This document shows, piece by piece, positions 23,885 to 31,896 of a stretch of 38,940 bases of DNA. A program made the translations under genes and the position numbers. This DNA is from Pseudomonas aegrilactucae (GTDB taxonomy: Bacteria > Pseudomonadota > Gammaproteobacteria > Pseudomonadales > Pseudomonadaceae): positions 1 through 38,940 of the forward strand of contig NZ_JAHTBI010000120.1 in the NCBI RefSeq assembly GCF_019168305.1, given 5' to 3'. A model generated the notes under the pieces. That model did not search any database, had not been told where the DNA came from, and was given only the letters and a program-made list of their open reading frames with translations. Each line of letters begins with the position of its first letter. Position 1 is the first letter of the stretch.

Positions 23885-25584
23885 GCCGAATTTCCCGCCG
23901 TGCCTATGCCGACATGTTCGGCCCTACCGTGGGCGACCGCGTGCGCCTGGCCGACACTGAACTGTGGGTGGAGGTCGAGAAGGACTTCACGATCTACGGC
24001 GAAGAGGTCAAGTTCGGGGGTGGCAAGGTGATCCGCGACGGCATGGGCCAGGGCCAGATGCTCGCCGCCGAGGCGATGGACCTGGTGCTGACCAACGCGT
24101 TGATCATCGACCACTGGGGCATCGTCAAGGCCGATATCGGCGTCAAGAACGGGCGCATATTCGGCATCGGCAAGGCCGGCAACCCCGACGTGCAGCCGGG
24201 CGTGACCCTGCCGGTTGGGCCAGGCACCGAGGTGATTGCCGCCGAAGGCAAGATCGTCACCGCCGGCGGCATCGACTCGCACATCCACTTCATCTGCCCG
24301 CAACAGGTCGACGAGGCACTGGTGTCGGGCATTACCACCTTCATCGGCGGCGGCACCGGGCCGGCCACCGGCACCAACGCCACCACCTGTACTTCGGGCA
24401 CCTGGTACCTGGCGCGCATGCTGCAGGCCGCCGACGAGCTGCCGATCAACATCGGCCTGCTGGGCAAGGGCAACGCTTCGCAGCCCGAGGCCCTGCGAGA
24501 GCAGATCGCAGCCGGCGCAGTAGGGCTCAAGTTGCACGAAGACTGGGGCTCGACGCCGGCGGCGATCGACTGCTGCCTGAGCGTGGCCGAAGAAATGGAC
24601 GTGCAGGTGGCGCTGCACAGCGACACCCTCAACGAGAGCGGTTGCATCGAGGACACCCTGGCCGCCATTGGCGATCGCACCCTCCATACCTTCCATACCG
24701 AAGGCGCGGGCGGCGGGCATGCACCGGACATCATCCGCGCAGCCGGTTACGCCAATGTGCTGCCGTCCTCGACCAACCCGACCCTGCCGTACACCGTCAA
24801 TACCGTGGACGAGCACCTGGACATGCTGATGGTGTGCCATCACCTGGACACCAGCATCCCCGAGGACGTGGCCTTTGCCGAGTCGCGCATCCGCCGCGAG
24901 ACCATCGCTGCCGAAGACATCCTGCACGACATCGGCGCCTTCTCCATGACCTCGTCGGACTCCCAGGCCATGGGCCGGGTCGGCGAAGTGGTGCTGCGCA
25001 CCTGGCAGGTCGCGCACCAGATGAAGCTGCGCCGTGGCCCACTGGCGCCGGATACCGCGCGCAGCGACAACTTCCGGGTCAAGCGCTACATCGCCAAGTA
25101 CACCATCAACCCGGCGCTGACCCATGGCATCGCCCATGAAGTGGGCTCGCTGGAAGCCGGCAAGCTGGCTGACCTGGTGCTGTGGCCGCCGGCCTTTTTC
25201 GGGGTCAAGCCGGCGCTGGTGCTCAAGGGCGGGATGATCGTGATGGCGCCCATGGGCGATATCAATGGCTCGATCCCCACGCCGCAGCCGGTGCACTACC
25301 GGCCGATGTTCGGCGCCCTTGGGCAGGCACGCAACGCCACGCGCATGACGTTCCTGTCCCAGGCGGCAATGGACCGTGGCGTGCACCACGAACTGGGCCT
25401 GCGCAGCCTGATCGGCGTGGCGCGGGGCTGTCGCACGGTGCGCAAGGCCGACATGCGGCACAACGGCCTGATGCCGACCATCGAGGTGGATTCACAAACC
25501 TACGAAGTGCGCGCCGATGGCGAGCTGCTGGTGTGCGAGCCGGCCAGCATCCTGCCGATGGCGCAGCGTTATTTTCTGTTTTAA
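23881..25584 (+). CDS. ureC: Urease alpha (catalytic) subunit
   Basis: The 567-aa nickel amidohydrolase that splits urea to ammonia and carbamate. Catalytic landmarks fall at canonical positions. Lys217, which is carbamylated to bridge the two nickels, lies in GLKLHEDWG. HIHF holds the first nickel-binding His pair. HSDTLNESG and HTFHTEGAGGGHAPD provide further ligands. The mobile flap MVCHHL places Cys319 and His320. All residues needed for activity appear intact. It overlaps ureB by 4 nt; ureE follows 9 nt after its stop with AAGGAG. Confidence 0.98.
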   Translation: MSRISRRAYADMFGPTVGDRVRLADTELWVEVEKDFTIYGEEVKFGGGKVIRDGMGQGQMLAAEAMDLVLTNALIIDHWGIVKADIGVKNGRIFGIGKAGNPDVQPGVTLPVGPGTEVIAAEGKIVTAGGIDSHIHFICPQQVDEALVSGITTFIGGGTGPATGTNATTCTSGTWYLARMLQAADELPINIGLLGKGNASQPEALREQIAAGAVGLKLHEDWGSTPAAIDCCLSVAEEMDVQVALHSDTLNESGCIEDTLAAIGDRTLHTFHTEGAGGGHAPDIIRAAGYANVLPSSTNPTLPYTVNTVDEHLDMLMVCHHLDTSIPEDVAFAESRIRRETIAAEDILHDIGAFSMTSSDSQAMGRVGEVVLRTWQVAHQMKLRRGPLAPDTARSDNFRVKRYIAKYTINPALTHGIAHEVGSLEAGKLADLVLWPPAFFGVKPALVLKGGMIVMAPMGDINGSIPTPQPVHYRPMFGALGQARNATRMTFLSQAAMDRGVHHELGLRSLIGVARGCRTVRKADMRHNGLMPTIEVDSQTYEVRADGELLVCEPASILPMAQRYFLF

Positions 25585-25593
25585 GGAGCGAGC

Positions 25594-26079
25594 ATGATTC
25601 TGTTGACGCAACGCCTGGGCGAGGCCGGGCCTATCAGCGCCACGGCCACCCTGAGCCTGGACACGCGCATCAAGAGCCGCGTGCGCATCACCCTGGACGA
25701 TGGTCGCGATGCCGGCCTGATGCTCGAGCGCGGCCAGTTGATCCGAGGCGGCGAGCTGCTGGCCGATGCCGAGGGCGTGGAGGTGGTGCGCATCCTGGCG
25801 GCCGCCGAGCAGGTCTCGACGGTGCGCTGCGCTGACCCGCTGCTGCTGGCGCGCGCCGCCTACCACCTGGGCAACCGGCATGTGCCGTTGCAGATCGAGC
25901 GCGAGTTCGTGCGCTACCAGCATGACCATGTGCTGGACGACATGGTGCGCGGTTTCGGCCTGCAGGTGTCGGTGGAGCAGGCGCCGTTCGAACCGGAGGC
26001 CGGTGCCTACCAGAGCGCGCCTCACAGCCACAGCCATAGCGACCATCTGTTCGTGCGTTTGCCCGCACCCGCCCTCTGA
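25594..26079 (+). CDS. ureE: Urease accessory nickel metallochaperone UreE
   Basis: A 161-aa protein that binds nickel and passes it to UreG. It has the N-terminal peptide-binding domain (LDTRIKSRVRITLDDGRDA) and the metal-binding domain with LARAAYHLGNRHVPLQ, the conserved His of the family, then a histidine-rich tail (PHSHSHSDH) that may hold extra nickel. AAGGAG precedes the ATG. ureJ follows after 21 nt. Confidence 0.93.
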   Translation: MILLTQRLGEAGPISATATLSLDTRIKSRVRITLDDGRDAGLMLERGQLIRGGELLADAEGVEVVRILAAAEQVSTVRCADPLLLARAAYHLGNRHVPLQIEREFVRYQHDHVLDDMVRGFGLQVSVEQAPFEPEAGAYQSAPHSHSHSDHLFVRLPAPAL

Positions 26080-26100
26080 ATTCGACCTGGAGCCTGACCC

Positions 26101-26646
26101 ATGAAAAAGACCTTTGCCCTTGTACTGTTGCTGATTGCCGTGCCGGCCTTCGCGCACCCGGGCCACGACGCCAACCCGCTGCAGGACGGCCTGCTGCACC
26201 CGCTGACCGGCCTTGACCACCTGTTGATGCTGCTGGGCACGGGGGTACTCGCCGCGCTGACCGGGCGCAGCCTGGCATTGCCATTGGCGACGCTGGCCGC
26301 GATGTTCGGCGGTGCGCTGCTGGGCCACCTGTTCGGTGGGGTGATCGGCATGGAAAGCATGATCATCGGTTCGTTGCTGGTGGCTGCCGCGGCGTTGTTG
26401 CTGCCGCGTCGCCAGGTGCTGCTGGCACTGATCATGCCGGTGTTCGCCCTGTTCCATGGCTGGGCCCATGGCGTGGAAGCCAGCCCCGGCGCGTTCTGGG
26501 TGTTCAGTGCCGGCTTTGTCGCGGTCAGCGGTCTGTTGCTGCTGGCGGGCTTTGCGGGCGGGTGCCTGCTGCGCCGTCATGCTGGCCTGCAGAAGGCCTT
26601 CGGTGGTGGCTTGCTGGCGGGTGCTGCATTCGTGCTGGCCGGCTGA
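26101..26646 (+). CDS. ureJ: HupE/UreJ family nickel permease
   Basis: A 181-aa inner-membrane protein with a cleavable signal peptide (MKKTFALVLLLIAVPAFA) and about six hydrophobic segments. The family metal motif H-x5-D-H is seen as HPLTGLDH near residue 38, and further histidines occur in HGWAHGVE. HupE/UreJ proteins import nickel or cobalt, so this gene supplies the urease metal. It lies within the operon between ureE and ureF; its stop overlaps the ureF start. Confidence 0.9.
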   Translation: MKKTFALVLLLIAVPAFAHPGHDANPLQDGLLHPLTGLDHLLMLLGTGVLAALTGRSLALPLATLAAMFGGALLGHLFGGVIGMESMIIGSLLVAAAALLLPRRQVLLALIMPVFALFHGWAHGVEASPGAFWVFSAGFVAVSGLLLLAGFAGGCLLRRHAGLQKAFGGGLLAGAAFVLAG

Positions 26647-27320
26647 TGAGCAGCGAACTGCACTTGCTGCGCCTGCTGCAGCTGACCAGCGCGAACCTGC
26701 CGGTGGGGGGGTTTACCTACTCGCAGGGGCTGGAATGGGCGGTGGAGGCGGGCTGGGTGAAGGGCGCCGAGGGCTTTCGGGCCTGGCAACGCGAGCAGTT
26801 GCACGACACCCTCGGCCACCTCGACTGGCCCTTGTTGCAACGGCTGTACCGCGCCTGCCGCGAAGACGATGCCGAGGCGTTCGCGGGGTGGAGCGCGTTT
26901 CTGCTGGCCAACCGAGAAACCGCCGAGCTGCGCCTTGAAGAGCGCCAGCGCGGCAAGGCGCTGGCGCGAATGCTCGATGGCTGGCAGCTGTGCCAGGCCC
27001 CGGCGTGGCGTGCCAGTGTCGAGTTGAGCCAGCTGGGCGGGATGGCCTGGCTGGGGGCGCACTGGGAGATTCCGTTGCGCCAGCTGGCCCTGGGGCATGC
27101 TTTTGCCTGGCTGGAGGGCGCGGTAATGGCTGGGGTCAAGCTGGTGCCGTTCGGCCAGCAGGCGGCCCAGACCCTGCTGCGCGACCTGAGCGTCGAGTTG
27201 CCCGAGGTGCTCGAAAGGGCGCTTGAACTACCTGATGAAGCGTTGGGTGGAGGCTTGCCGCTGCTGGCGATCGCCTCGGCCCGGCATGAAACCCAATACA
27301 CCCGATTGTTCCGATCTTGA
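26646..27320 (+). CDS. ureF: Urease accessory protein UreF
   Basis: A 224-aa all-helical protein that bridges UreD and UreG and gates GTP hydrolysis during nickel insertion. Family marks are LLRLLQLTSANLPVGGFTYS and QGLEWAVEAGWV near the N-terminus and PFGQQAAQTLLRDL later. The ATG shares a base with the ureJ stop (TGATG); the frame extending upstream into ureJ is not coding. ureG follows after 10 nt. Confidence 0.94.
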   Translation: MSSELHLLRLLQLTSANLPVGGFTYSQGLEWAVEAGWVKGAEGFRAWQREQLHDTLGHLDWPLLQRLYRACREDDAEAFAGWSAFLLANRETAELRLEERQRGKALARMLDGWQLCQAPAWRASVELSQLGGMAWLGAHWEIPLRQLALGHAFAWLEGAVMAGVKLVPFGQQAAQTLLRDLSVELPEVLERALELPDEALGGGLPLLAIASARHETQYTRLFRS

Positions 27321-27330
27321 GGAAACTGCC

Positions 27331-27954
27331 ATGCAAAGCTATCAGCAACCCCTGCGCGTCGGTGTCGGCGGCCCGGTCGGCTCTGGCAAGACCGCGCTGC
27401 TTGAAGCGCTGTGCAAGGCCATGCGCGACGACTACCAGATCGCCGTGGTCACCAACGACATCTACACCAAGGAAGACCAGCGCATCCTGACCGAGGCGGG
27501 GGCGCTGGAGCCTGAGCGTATCGTCGGCGTGGAGACCGGCGGCTGCCCGCACACGGCGATCCGCGAAGATGCCTCGATGAACCTGGCGGCGGTGGAAGAG
27601 CTGGCGCGCAAGTTTGGCAATCTGGAGGTCATCTTCGTTGAAAGCGGCGGTGACAACCTGAGCGCCACCTTCAGCCCGGAGCTGGCGGACCTGACGATCT
27701 ACGTGATCGACGTGGCCGAAGGCGAGAAGATCCCGCGCAAGGGCGGGCCGGGGATCACCAAGTCGGACTTTCTGGTGATCAACAAGATCGACCTGGCGCC
27801 GTATGTGGGGGCGTCGCTGGAGGTGATGGAGAAGGACACCCAGCGCATGCGGCCCGAGCGGCCGTGGACCTTCAGCAACCTCAAGACCGGGCAGGGCCTG
27901 AGTGCGGTGATCGATTTCATCGTCGAGCGGGGGATGTTGAAACCCGCGGCATGA
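27331..27954 (+). CDS. ureG: Urease accessory GTPase UreG
   Basis: A 207-aa SIMIBI-class GTPase that powers nickel delivery to urease. The P-loop is GVGGPVGSGKTALLEAL; the metal-binding region is ETGGCPHTAIRED (the CPH motif that binds nickel); and the guanine-specificity motif NKID is present in FLVINKIDLAPYVG. It is the last gene of the urease operon; a strong inverted repeat (27976-28007) follows 21 nt after the stop. Confidence 0.97.
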   Translation: MQSYQQPLRVGVGGPVGSGKTALLEALCKAMRDDYQIAVVTNDIYTKEDQRILTEAGALEPERIVGVETGGCPHTAIREDASMNLAAVEELARKFGNLEVIFVESGGDNLSATFSPELADLTIYVIDVAEGEKIPRKGGPGITKSDFLVINKIDLAPYVGASLEVMEKDTQRMRPERPWTFSNLKTGQGLSAVIDFIVERGMLKPAA

Positions 27955-27975
27955 AAAACCAGTGGTGATTCCACC

Positions 27976-28007
27976 GGCCCCTTCGCTGGCTGACCAGCGA
28001 AGGGGCC
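27976..28007. terminator. Perfect 14-bp stem-loop after the urease operon
   Basis: GGCCCCTTCGCTGG (27976-27989), loop CTGA, CCAGCGAAGGGGCC (27994-28007). The arms match perfectly and the sequence resembles the tail of the local REP repeats. It separates ureG from the thiamine promoter just downstream. There is no T-tract, so it is either a structural terminator or a REP-derived 3' stabiliser. Confidence 0.6.
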
Positions 28008-28011
28008 AGGC

Positions 28012-28041
28012 TGGACAACATCGACCTTGCGGCTGTATACA
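28012..28041 (+). promoter_or_regulatory. Candidate sigma-70 promoter for the TPP riboswitch transcript
   Basis: TGGACA (28012-28017) and TATACA (28036-28041) are separated by 18 bases. The expected transcription start (near 28048) coincides with the first base of the riboswitch aptamer, which supports the call. Confidence 0.5.
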
Positions 28042-28049
28042 GTGTGCCC

Positions 28050-28144
28050 ACCAAGGGGAGCCCGGCACAGGGCTGAGAAACCGCAAGCGCACGCAGCGCG
28101 GTGACCCTTTGAACCTGATCCGGATCATGCCGGCGAAGGGATGG
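28050..28144 (+). ncRNA. TPP riboswitch (THI box)
   Basis: The aptamer shows all conserved blocks in order. AAGGGGAGC (from 28053) and GGGCTGAGA (28070-28078) form the pyrimidine-sensor side. A variable stem (ACCGC...GCGGT) follows. GACCCTTTGAACCTGATC (28103-28120) and GGATCATGCCGGCGAAGGGA (28122-28141) complete the pyrophosphate side and the closing stem. Thiamine pyrophosphate binding normally lowers expression. The first tenA-type ATG lies 45 nt after the aptamer, and a hairpin covering its ribosome site (28167-28185) is the likely expression platform. Confidence 0.95.
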
Positions 28145-28166
28145 GATCTAGCGCCTGCCTTTTTGC

Positions 28167-28185
28167 CGGCCTCACTGCGAGGCCG
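28167..28185 (+). promoter_or_regulatory. Ribosome-site hairpin, TPP riboswitch expression platform
   Basis: CGGCCTC (28167-28173), loop ACTGC, GAGGCCG (28179-28185): a perfect 7-bp stem whose 3' arm contains the GAGG Shine-Dalgarno (28179-28182), 7 nt before ATG 28190. Folding would block translation. A TTTTT stretch (28160-28164) lies before, not after, the stem, so translational rather than transcriptional control is indicated. Confidence 0.65.
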
Positions 28186-28189
28186 CTCC

Positions 28190-28837
28190 ATGCCCGACAC
28201 TCAACGCTTCACCCAACGCCTGCGGGCCAAAAGCGAACCGACCTGGTCGGCGGCCGTCAGCCACCCTTTCGTGACGCAACTGTGCGACGGCAGCCTGCCG
28301 GACCCGGTGATGGTGCGTTACCTGGTGCAGGACCACCGCTTCATCGACAGTTTCGTGACCCTGCTCGGCGCCGCGATCGCCACCGCCGACACCTTCGACG
28401 CACGCCTGCGCCTGGCGCGCTTTGCCGGCATGATCGCCAGCGATGAAAACACCTACTTCCTGCGCGCCTTCGAAGCGCTGGGTGTCAGCCAGGCACAACG
28501 CACCGAGGCGCCCGACACGCTGCCCACCGCAGGCTTCAAGGCGATCATGCGCCAGGCGGCGGCCACCCGTTCCTATGCGGCGGTGCTGGCAGTGCTCAAC
28601 GTAGCCGAGGGCCTTTACCTGGACTGGGCGCTCAAGGCGCCCAAGCCGCTGCCGGACAATTTCGTGCATGCCGAGTGGATCACCCTGCATGACAACCCTG
28701 CGTTCAGTGACTTCGTCGCTTTCCTGGGGACGGAGCTCGACCGTGTGGGCCCGCACGAGGAGGCCATCAGCAGTGACTTCTTCCTGCGCACAGTGAAGCT
28801 TGAAAAAGAATTCTTCGATGCCGTTTACCAGGGGTGA
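28190..28837 (+). CDS. TenA-family thiamine-salvage protein lacking the catalytic Cys (TenA_E-like)
   Basis: A 215-aa all-helical TenA/heme-oxygenase-fold protein. VRYLVQDHRFIDSF holds the substrate-binding Asp48. The position of the TenA nucleophilic Cys is not Cys; the local sequence is LAVLNVAEGLYLDWA, with Glu140 beside it, as in the TenA_E subgroup. The terminal Glu is kept in KLEKEFFDAVY. TenA_E enzymes act on pyrimidine breakdown products of thiamine (amino- or formylamino-HMP). ATG 28190 follows the riboswitch and its hairpin; longer frames would start inside the aptamer. The second tenA follows after 4 nt. Confidence 0.85.
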   Translation: MPDTQRFTQRLRAKSEPTWSAAVSHPFVTQLCDGSLPDPVMVRYLVQDHRFIDSFVTLLGAAIATADTFDARLRLARFAGMIASDENTYFLRAFEALGVSQAQRTEAPDTLPTAGFKAIMRQAAATRSYAAVLAVLNVAEGLYLDWALKAPKPLPDNFVHAEWITLHDNPAFSDFVAFLGTELDRVGPHEEAISSDFFLRTVKLEKEFFDAVYQG

Positions 28838-28841
28838 ACCA

Positions 28842-29501
28842 ATGGACATCTTCGAACGCCTCAAGAGCGCAGCAGCCCCGGCGTGGTCGAGCTACGTCGA
28901 CCACAGTTTCGTGCGCCAGATGGGCGAGGGCAGCCTGCCTGAGCAGGCGTTTCGGACCTACCTGGTGCAGGACTACCTGTTCCTGATCCAGTTCGCCCGG
29001 GCCTGGGCGCTGGCTGCCTACAAGAGCCGCCGCCCCTCGGATATCCGTGCGGCGCAGGCCGGCCTGGCCGCAATCCTCGATGAAACCGAGCTGCATGTAC
29101 GCCTGTGCGCACGCTGGGGCCTGTCCAAGGCCGACATCGAGGCCGCGCCCGAGCATCAGGCCACGGTGGCCTACACCCGTTTCGTGCTCGATTGCGGCGC
29201 GGCCGGGGATCTGCTCGACCTGCATGTGGCATTGGCGCCGTGCGTGATCGGCTATGCCGAGATCGGCCGGGCATTGAGCCCCGACGGCGTGGCGGCGCTG
29301 GGCGATCATCCGTACCGCGAGTGGATTGGCGAGTATGCCGGTGAGGGTTATCAGGGCGTGGCCACGGCGGCGCGCCTGCACCTGGACGAACTGGCGGCGC
29401 GCAGCATGACCGAGCAGCGCTTTGCCGAGCTGGCGGCGATATTTGCGCAGGCGTCGCGCCTGGAAGCGGATTTCTGGCAGATGGGATTGGCGGGGTACTG
29501 A
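28842..29501 (+). CDS. tenA: TenA-family aminopyrimidine aminohydrolase / thiaminase II (TenA_C)
   Basis: A 219-aa classical TenA. Residues match the Bacillus subtilis enzyme: Asp44 in YLVQDYLFLIQFARAW, Tyr111 in VAYTRFVLD, the nucleophile Cys134 in LAPCVIGYAEIG, and Glu208 near the end in RLEADFWQ. It should hydrolyse aminomethyl-HMP (a product of base-degraded thiamine) to HMP for re-use in thiamine synthesis. It is co-transcribed with the upstream Cys-less paralogue under the TPP riboswitch. AGGGG lies 6-8 nt before the ATG. A REP pair follows the stop. Confidence 0.92.
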   Translation: MDIFERLKSAAAPAWSSYVDHSFVRQMGEGSLPEQAFRTYLVQDYLFLIQFARAWALAAYKSRRPSDIRAAQAGLAAILDETELHVRLCARWGLSKADIEAAPEHQATVAYTRFVLDCGAAGDLLDLHVALAPCVIGYAEIGRALSPDGVAALGDHPYREWIGEYAGEGYQGVATAARLHLDELAARSMTEQRFAELAAIFAQASRLEADFWQMGLAGY

Positions 29502-29506
29502 CGGGC

Positions 29507-29594
29507 GTCTTCGCTGGCAAGCCAGCTCCCACAGGTCTCTCACTGGATCCAGGAGCAGTGGGGGTCCTGTGGGAGCTGACCTGCCAGCGAAGAC
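29507..29594. repeat. REP palindrome pair (inverted, about 29-bp arms)
   Basis: The left arm 29507-29535 (GTCTTCGCTGGCAAGCCAGC then TCCCACAGG) and the right arm 29566-29594 are near-perfect reverse complements. They lie between the convergent tenA and ridA-type genes. This is the longest REP pair in the window and a probable bidirectional transcription stop. Confidence 0.85.
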
Positions 29595-29612
29595 GGCAGT
29601 GCTCGTGACGAC

Positions 29613-30044
29613 CTACCGTGCGGCAACCACGGCCGCCACCGCATCGATCTCGATCTGCATCCCGTCCAGCGCCAGCCGCGGCACCGGTATCAGCGTGCAG
29701 GTCGGCTTCATGTGCGTACCCCACGCCGCATTGGCAGCGGCTACCCACAACGCAAGCTTCGCTTCGCTGTGGTCGACGATCAGCAGGGTCAGCTTGAACA
29801 CATCGGCCAGGCTCGCGCCTCTGGACTCGAGCGCGATACCCAGGTTGAGCAGCGCCTGCCTGGCCTGTTCGGCAAAGTCCGCCGACAGCGTACCGGCAAG
29901 GTCTTCACCGCCCTGGCCGGCGATGTACAACAGCTTGGCGGCGGTACTGACCTCTGCCACGTGCGAGTACGCATTGGCGCTGGGGTCGTAGAGACCTTCG
30001 GGATTGGACAGTGCGAAGGGGGCAGGGCGGTTGGCAAGGCTCAT
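29613..30044 (-). CDS. RidA family protein (reactive imine/enamine deaminase family)
   Basis: A 143-aa YjgF/YER057c/UK114 protein: LLYIAGQGGEDLAGTL in the N-terminal half, EQARQALLNLGIALESRGAS, and C-terminal PVPRLALDGMQIEIDAVAAV. It diverges from canonical RidA, with no clear catalytic Arg in the usual RxxV place, so it is probably one of the Rid subgroups. These proteins hydrolyse reactive enamines and imines formed during amino acid breakdown. GGAG stands before the ATG at 30044. It follows the GntR regulator on the same strand by 69 nt. Confidence 0.85.
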   Translation of the reverse strand: MSLANRPAPFALSNPEGLYDPSANAYSHVAEVSTAAKLLYIAGQGGEDLAGTLSADFAEQARQALLNLGIALESRGASLADVFKLTLLIVDHSEAKLALWVAAANAAWGTHMKPTCTLIPVPRLALDGMQIEIDAVAAVVAAR

Positions 30045-30113
30045 CGGGGCGACTCCGTTCAAAAGAGCCGCAAGGGTAAAACCTCGAGTTAGGTTGAGGT
30101 CAAGCGCTTGTCA

Positions 30114-30818
30114 TCATCCCGAAAATACAATCCCGGTACGTGATGCCGCATTCCTCACATGCTCCTCCATCGCCTTCTTCGCCGCGGCCCCTGAATGCCG
30201 TGCCAGTGCGCGCAGAATCTTGCGGTGCTCCTGCCAAGTCTCCATCGCCCGCTCGGGCCGAATGAACGGCAGCTTCTGGCTCTCCATGAAAATCGCCTTG
30301 CTGCTGGTGATGACGTTCAACATCGCCTGGTTGCCACTGGCCTCCAGAATGTGCCGGTGAAACTCGAAATCCAGCTGCGCCGCTGCCTCGAAATTGCCGG
30401 CCTTGAGCTGCACGCGCATGGCTTCGACATTGTCCGTCAGCGCATCGATCGCATCGCTTGTCAGCGACGTGGCAGCCTGTCCGGCAGCAAAACCCTCCAG
30501 CACATAGCGCAACTGAAAGGTGTCGGCGGCCGACACCTGTTCGGCAAACGGCCAGGCAAACCAGGGGCCGGCAGGCTCGCTGGCGCGGGCCGCGCCTTGC
30601 ACGAACACGCCTTTTCCCGGTTGCACGCTGACCACCCCGCGTGCACTCAGTGAAGACAATGCCTCGCGCAGCGATGCCCGGCTCACACCCAACTGCTGCG
30701 CCAGGTCGCGCTGCGAGGGCAGGCTGTCGCCGGCCTGGTAGCCGCCATCGCGAATCAACCGCTGGATGCCTTGTACGGCCAGTTCTGGGACGGCACCACG
30801 GGTGGGGGTTGCGAGCAT
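30114..30818 (-). CDS. GntR-family regulator with FCD effector domain (FadR subfamily)
   Basis: A 234-aa repressor-type protein. The winged helix domain at residues 10-72 includes LPSQRDLAQQLGVSRASLRE and ALSSLSARGVVSVQPGKGVF. The FCD domain (about 90-230) is all-helical, with the metal/effector histidines in DFEFHRHILEASGN and the later EHRKILRAL. It is divergent from the ABC transporter and upstream of ridA, so it probably regulates uptake and breakdown of the same amino acid. A near-palindrome overlaps its start codon (30818-30832) and a second copy lies in the intergenic region, suggesting autoregulation. Confidence 0.9.
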   Translation of the reverse strand: MLATPTRGAVPELAVQGIQRLIRDGGYQAGDSLPSQRDLAQQLGVSRASLREALSSLSARGVVSVQPGKGVFVQGAARASEPAGPWFAWPFAEQVSAADTFQLRYVLEGFAAGQAATSLTSDAIDALTDNVEAMRVQLKAGNFEAAAQLDFEFHRHILEASGNQAMLNVITSSKAIFMESQKLPFIRPERAMETWQEHRKILRALARHSGAAAKKAMEEHVRNAASRTGIVFSG

Positions 30819-30832
30819 CTGTTCAGACCAGT
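30818..30832. promoter_or_regulatory. Probable GntR/FCD operator, copy 1
   Basis: TCTGTTCAGACCAGT shares 14 identical bases (30819-30832) with copy 2 at 30965-30979. The motif is a near-palindrome, ACTGkTC-N-GAmCAGT. This copy touches the regulator's start codon, so binding would block its own expression. Confidence 0.6.
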
Positions 30833-30964
30833 CGGATCAACGAAGCTGCTGTTTTACGACCTTTCCACCCCCCAGCGCAAGTGGCGCCCCAGCCTGGCGC
30901 ACGCCCGCAGGCCGCTGCCAGAAAGGGGTGCGAGCCCACGCCTGATCAGTTGGTCAACATCCTG

Positions 30965-30979
30965 ACTGTTCAGACCAGT
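30965..30979. promoter_or_regulatory. Probable GntR/FCD operator, copy 2
   Basis: ACTGTTCAGACCAGT is symmetric at 12 of 14 paired positions and is an exact 14-base repeat of copy 1. It lies 119 nt before the substrate-binding-protein gene, in a plausible promoter position for the transporter operon. The rest of 30819-31097 shows no gene. Confidence 0.6.
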
Positions 30980-31097
30980 AAGACCGCCACGGGCCGCGAC
31001 CTGGCGGCCAGCGGCAATGCTCGCGGCGCATTCTGGCATGCGCAGTGCATTGGCTCGACTCAGCAAATTCAGCCGCCCACCCCCGAGGTCGTGACCC

Positions 31098-31883
31098 ATG
31101 AGTAAATTTCGCAACTTGCTGCTTGCCACTGCGCTGTGCTCCGGTGCCCTGGTTCACTTCACTGCCCAGGCCGATGCACTGAGCGATATCAGCCAGCGTG
31201 GCGTACTCAAGGTAGCCGTGCCGCAGGACTTCCCGCCGTTCGGTTCGGTCGGCCCGGACCTCAAGCCGCGCGGCCTGGACATCGACACCGCGCAACTGCT
31301 GGCCGACAAACTGGGGGTCAGGCTGGCGCTGACACCGGTAAACAGCACCAACCGCATTCCGTTTCTCACCACCGGCAAGGTCGACCTGGTGATCTCCAGC
31401 CTGGGCAAGAACCCCGAGCGCGAAAAGGTCGTGGACTTCTCCGCCCCCTACGCGCCGTTCTACCTGGGCGTGTTCGGGCCTGAAGGCAGCGCCGTGGAGA
31501 ACATCGAGGCCCTGAATGGCAAGACCATCAGCGTCACCCGTGGCGCCATCGAAGACATGGAACTGAGCGCTGTCGCCCCCAAGGGCGCAACCATCAAGCG
31601 CTTCGAGGACAACAACTCGACCATTGCCGCCTACCTGTCCGGCCAGGTCGACCTGATCGCCAGCGGCAGCGTGGTGATGTCGGCCATCGCGGCGAAGAAC
31701 CCGGCCAAGGTGCCGGTGCTCAAGGTGCAGCTCAAGGACTCGCCGGTGTATGTGGGCCTGGCCAAGCAGGAGCCGGCCTTGCTCGCCAAGGTCAATACGA
31801 TCCTGGCCGAGGCCAAGGCCGATGGCAGCCTCAACCGCAATGCCGAGAAGTGGTTGAAGCAGCCATTGCCGACCGGTTTCTGA
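31098..31883 (+). CDS. Amino-acid ABC transporter substrate-binding protein
   Basis: A 261-aa periplasmic protein of the SBP family 3 (polar amino acids). The signal peptide is residues 1-24 (MSKFRNLLLATALCSGALVH, then FTAQA). The mature domain has RGVLKVAVPQDFPPFG, GLDIDTAQLLADKLGV and KVDLVISSLGKNPEREKVVD, with the acidic ligand-binding GLDID. First gene of a four-gene operon (SBP, two permeases, ATPase). The ligand cannot be read from sequence. The linked RidA suggests an amino acid whose catabolism produces an enamine or imine. Confidence 0.92.
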   Translation: MSKFRNLLLATALCSGALVHFTAQADALSDISQRGVLKVAVPQDFPPFGSVGPDLKPRGLDIDTAQLLADKLGVRLALTPVNSTNRIPFLTTGKVDLVISSLGKNPEREKVVDFSAPYAPFYLGVFGPEGSAVENIEALNGKTISVTRGAIEDMELSAVAPKGATIKRFEDNNSTIAAYLSGQVDLIASGSVVMSAIAAKNPAKVPVLKVQLKDSPVYVGLAKQEPALLAKVNTILAEAKADGSLNRNAEKWLKQPLPTGF

Positions 31884-31896
31884 GCGAGTACAGCCG

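Noticed and set aside
23815..25461. 548-aa open frame on the minus strand
   Set aside because: Antisense to ureC, whose active-site residues are all in place. It is a mirror frame of a GC-rich gene.
28141..28446. Open frame starting at the ATG of the riboswitch closing stem
   Set aside because: It begins inside the THI box and runs out of frame through the tenA-type gene.
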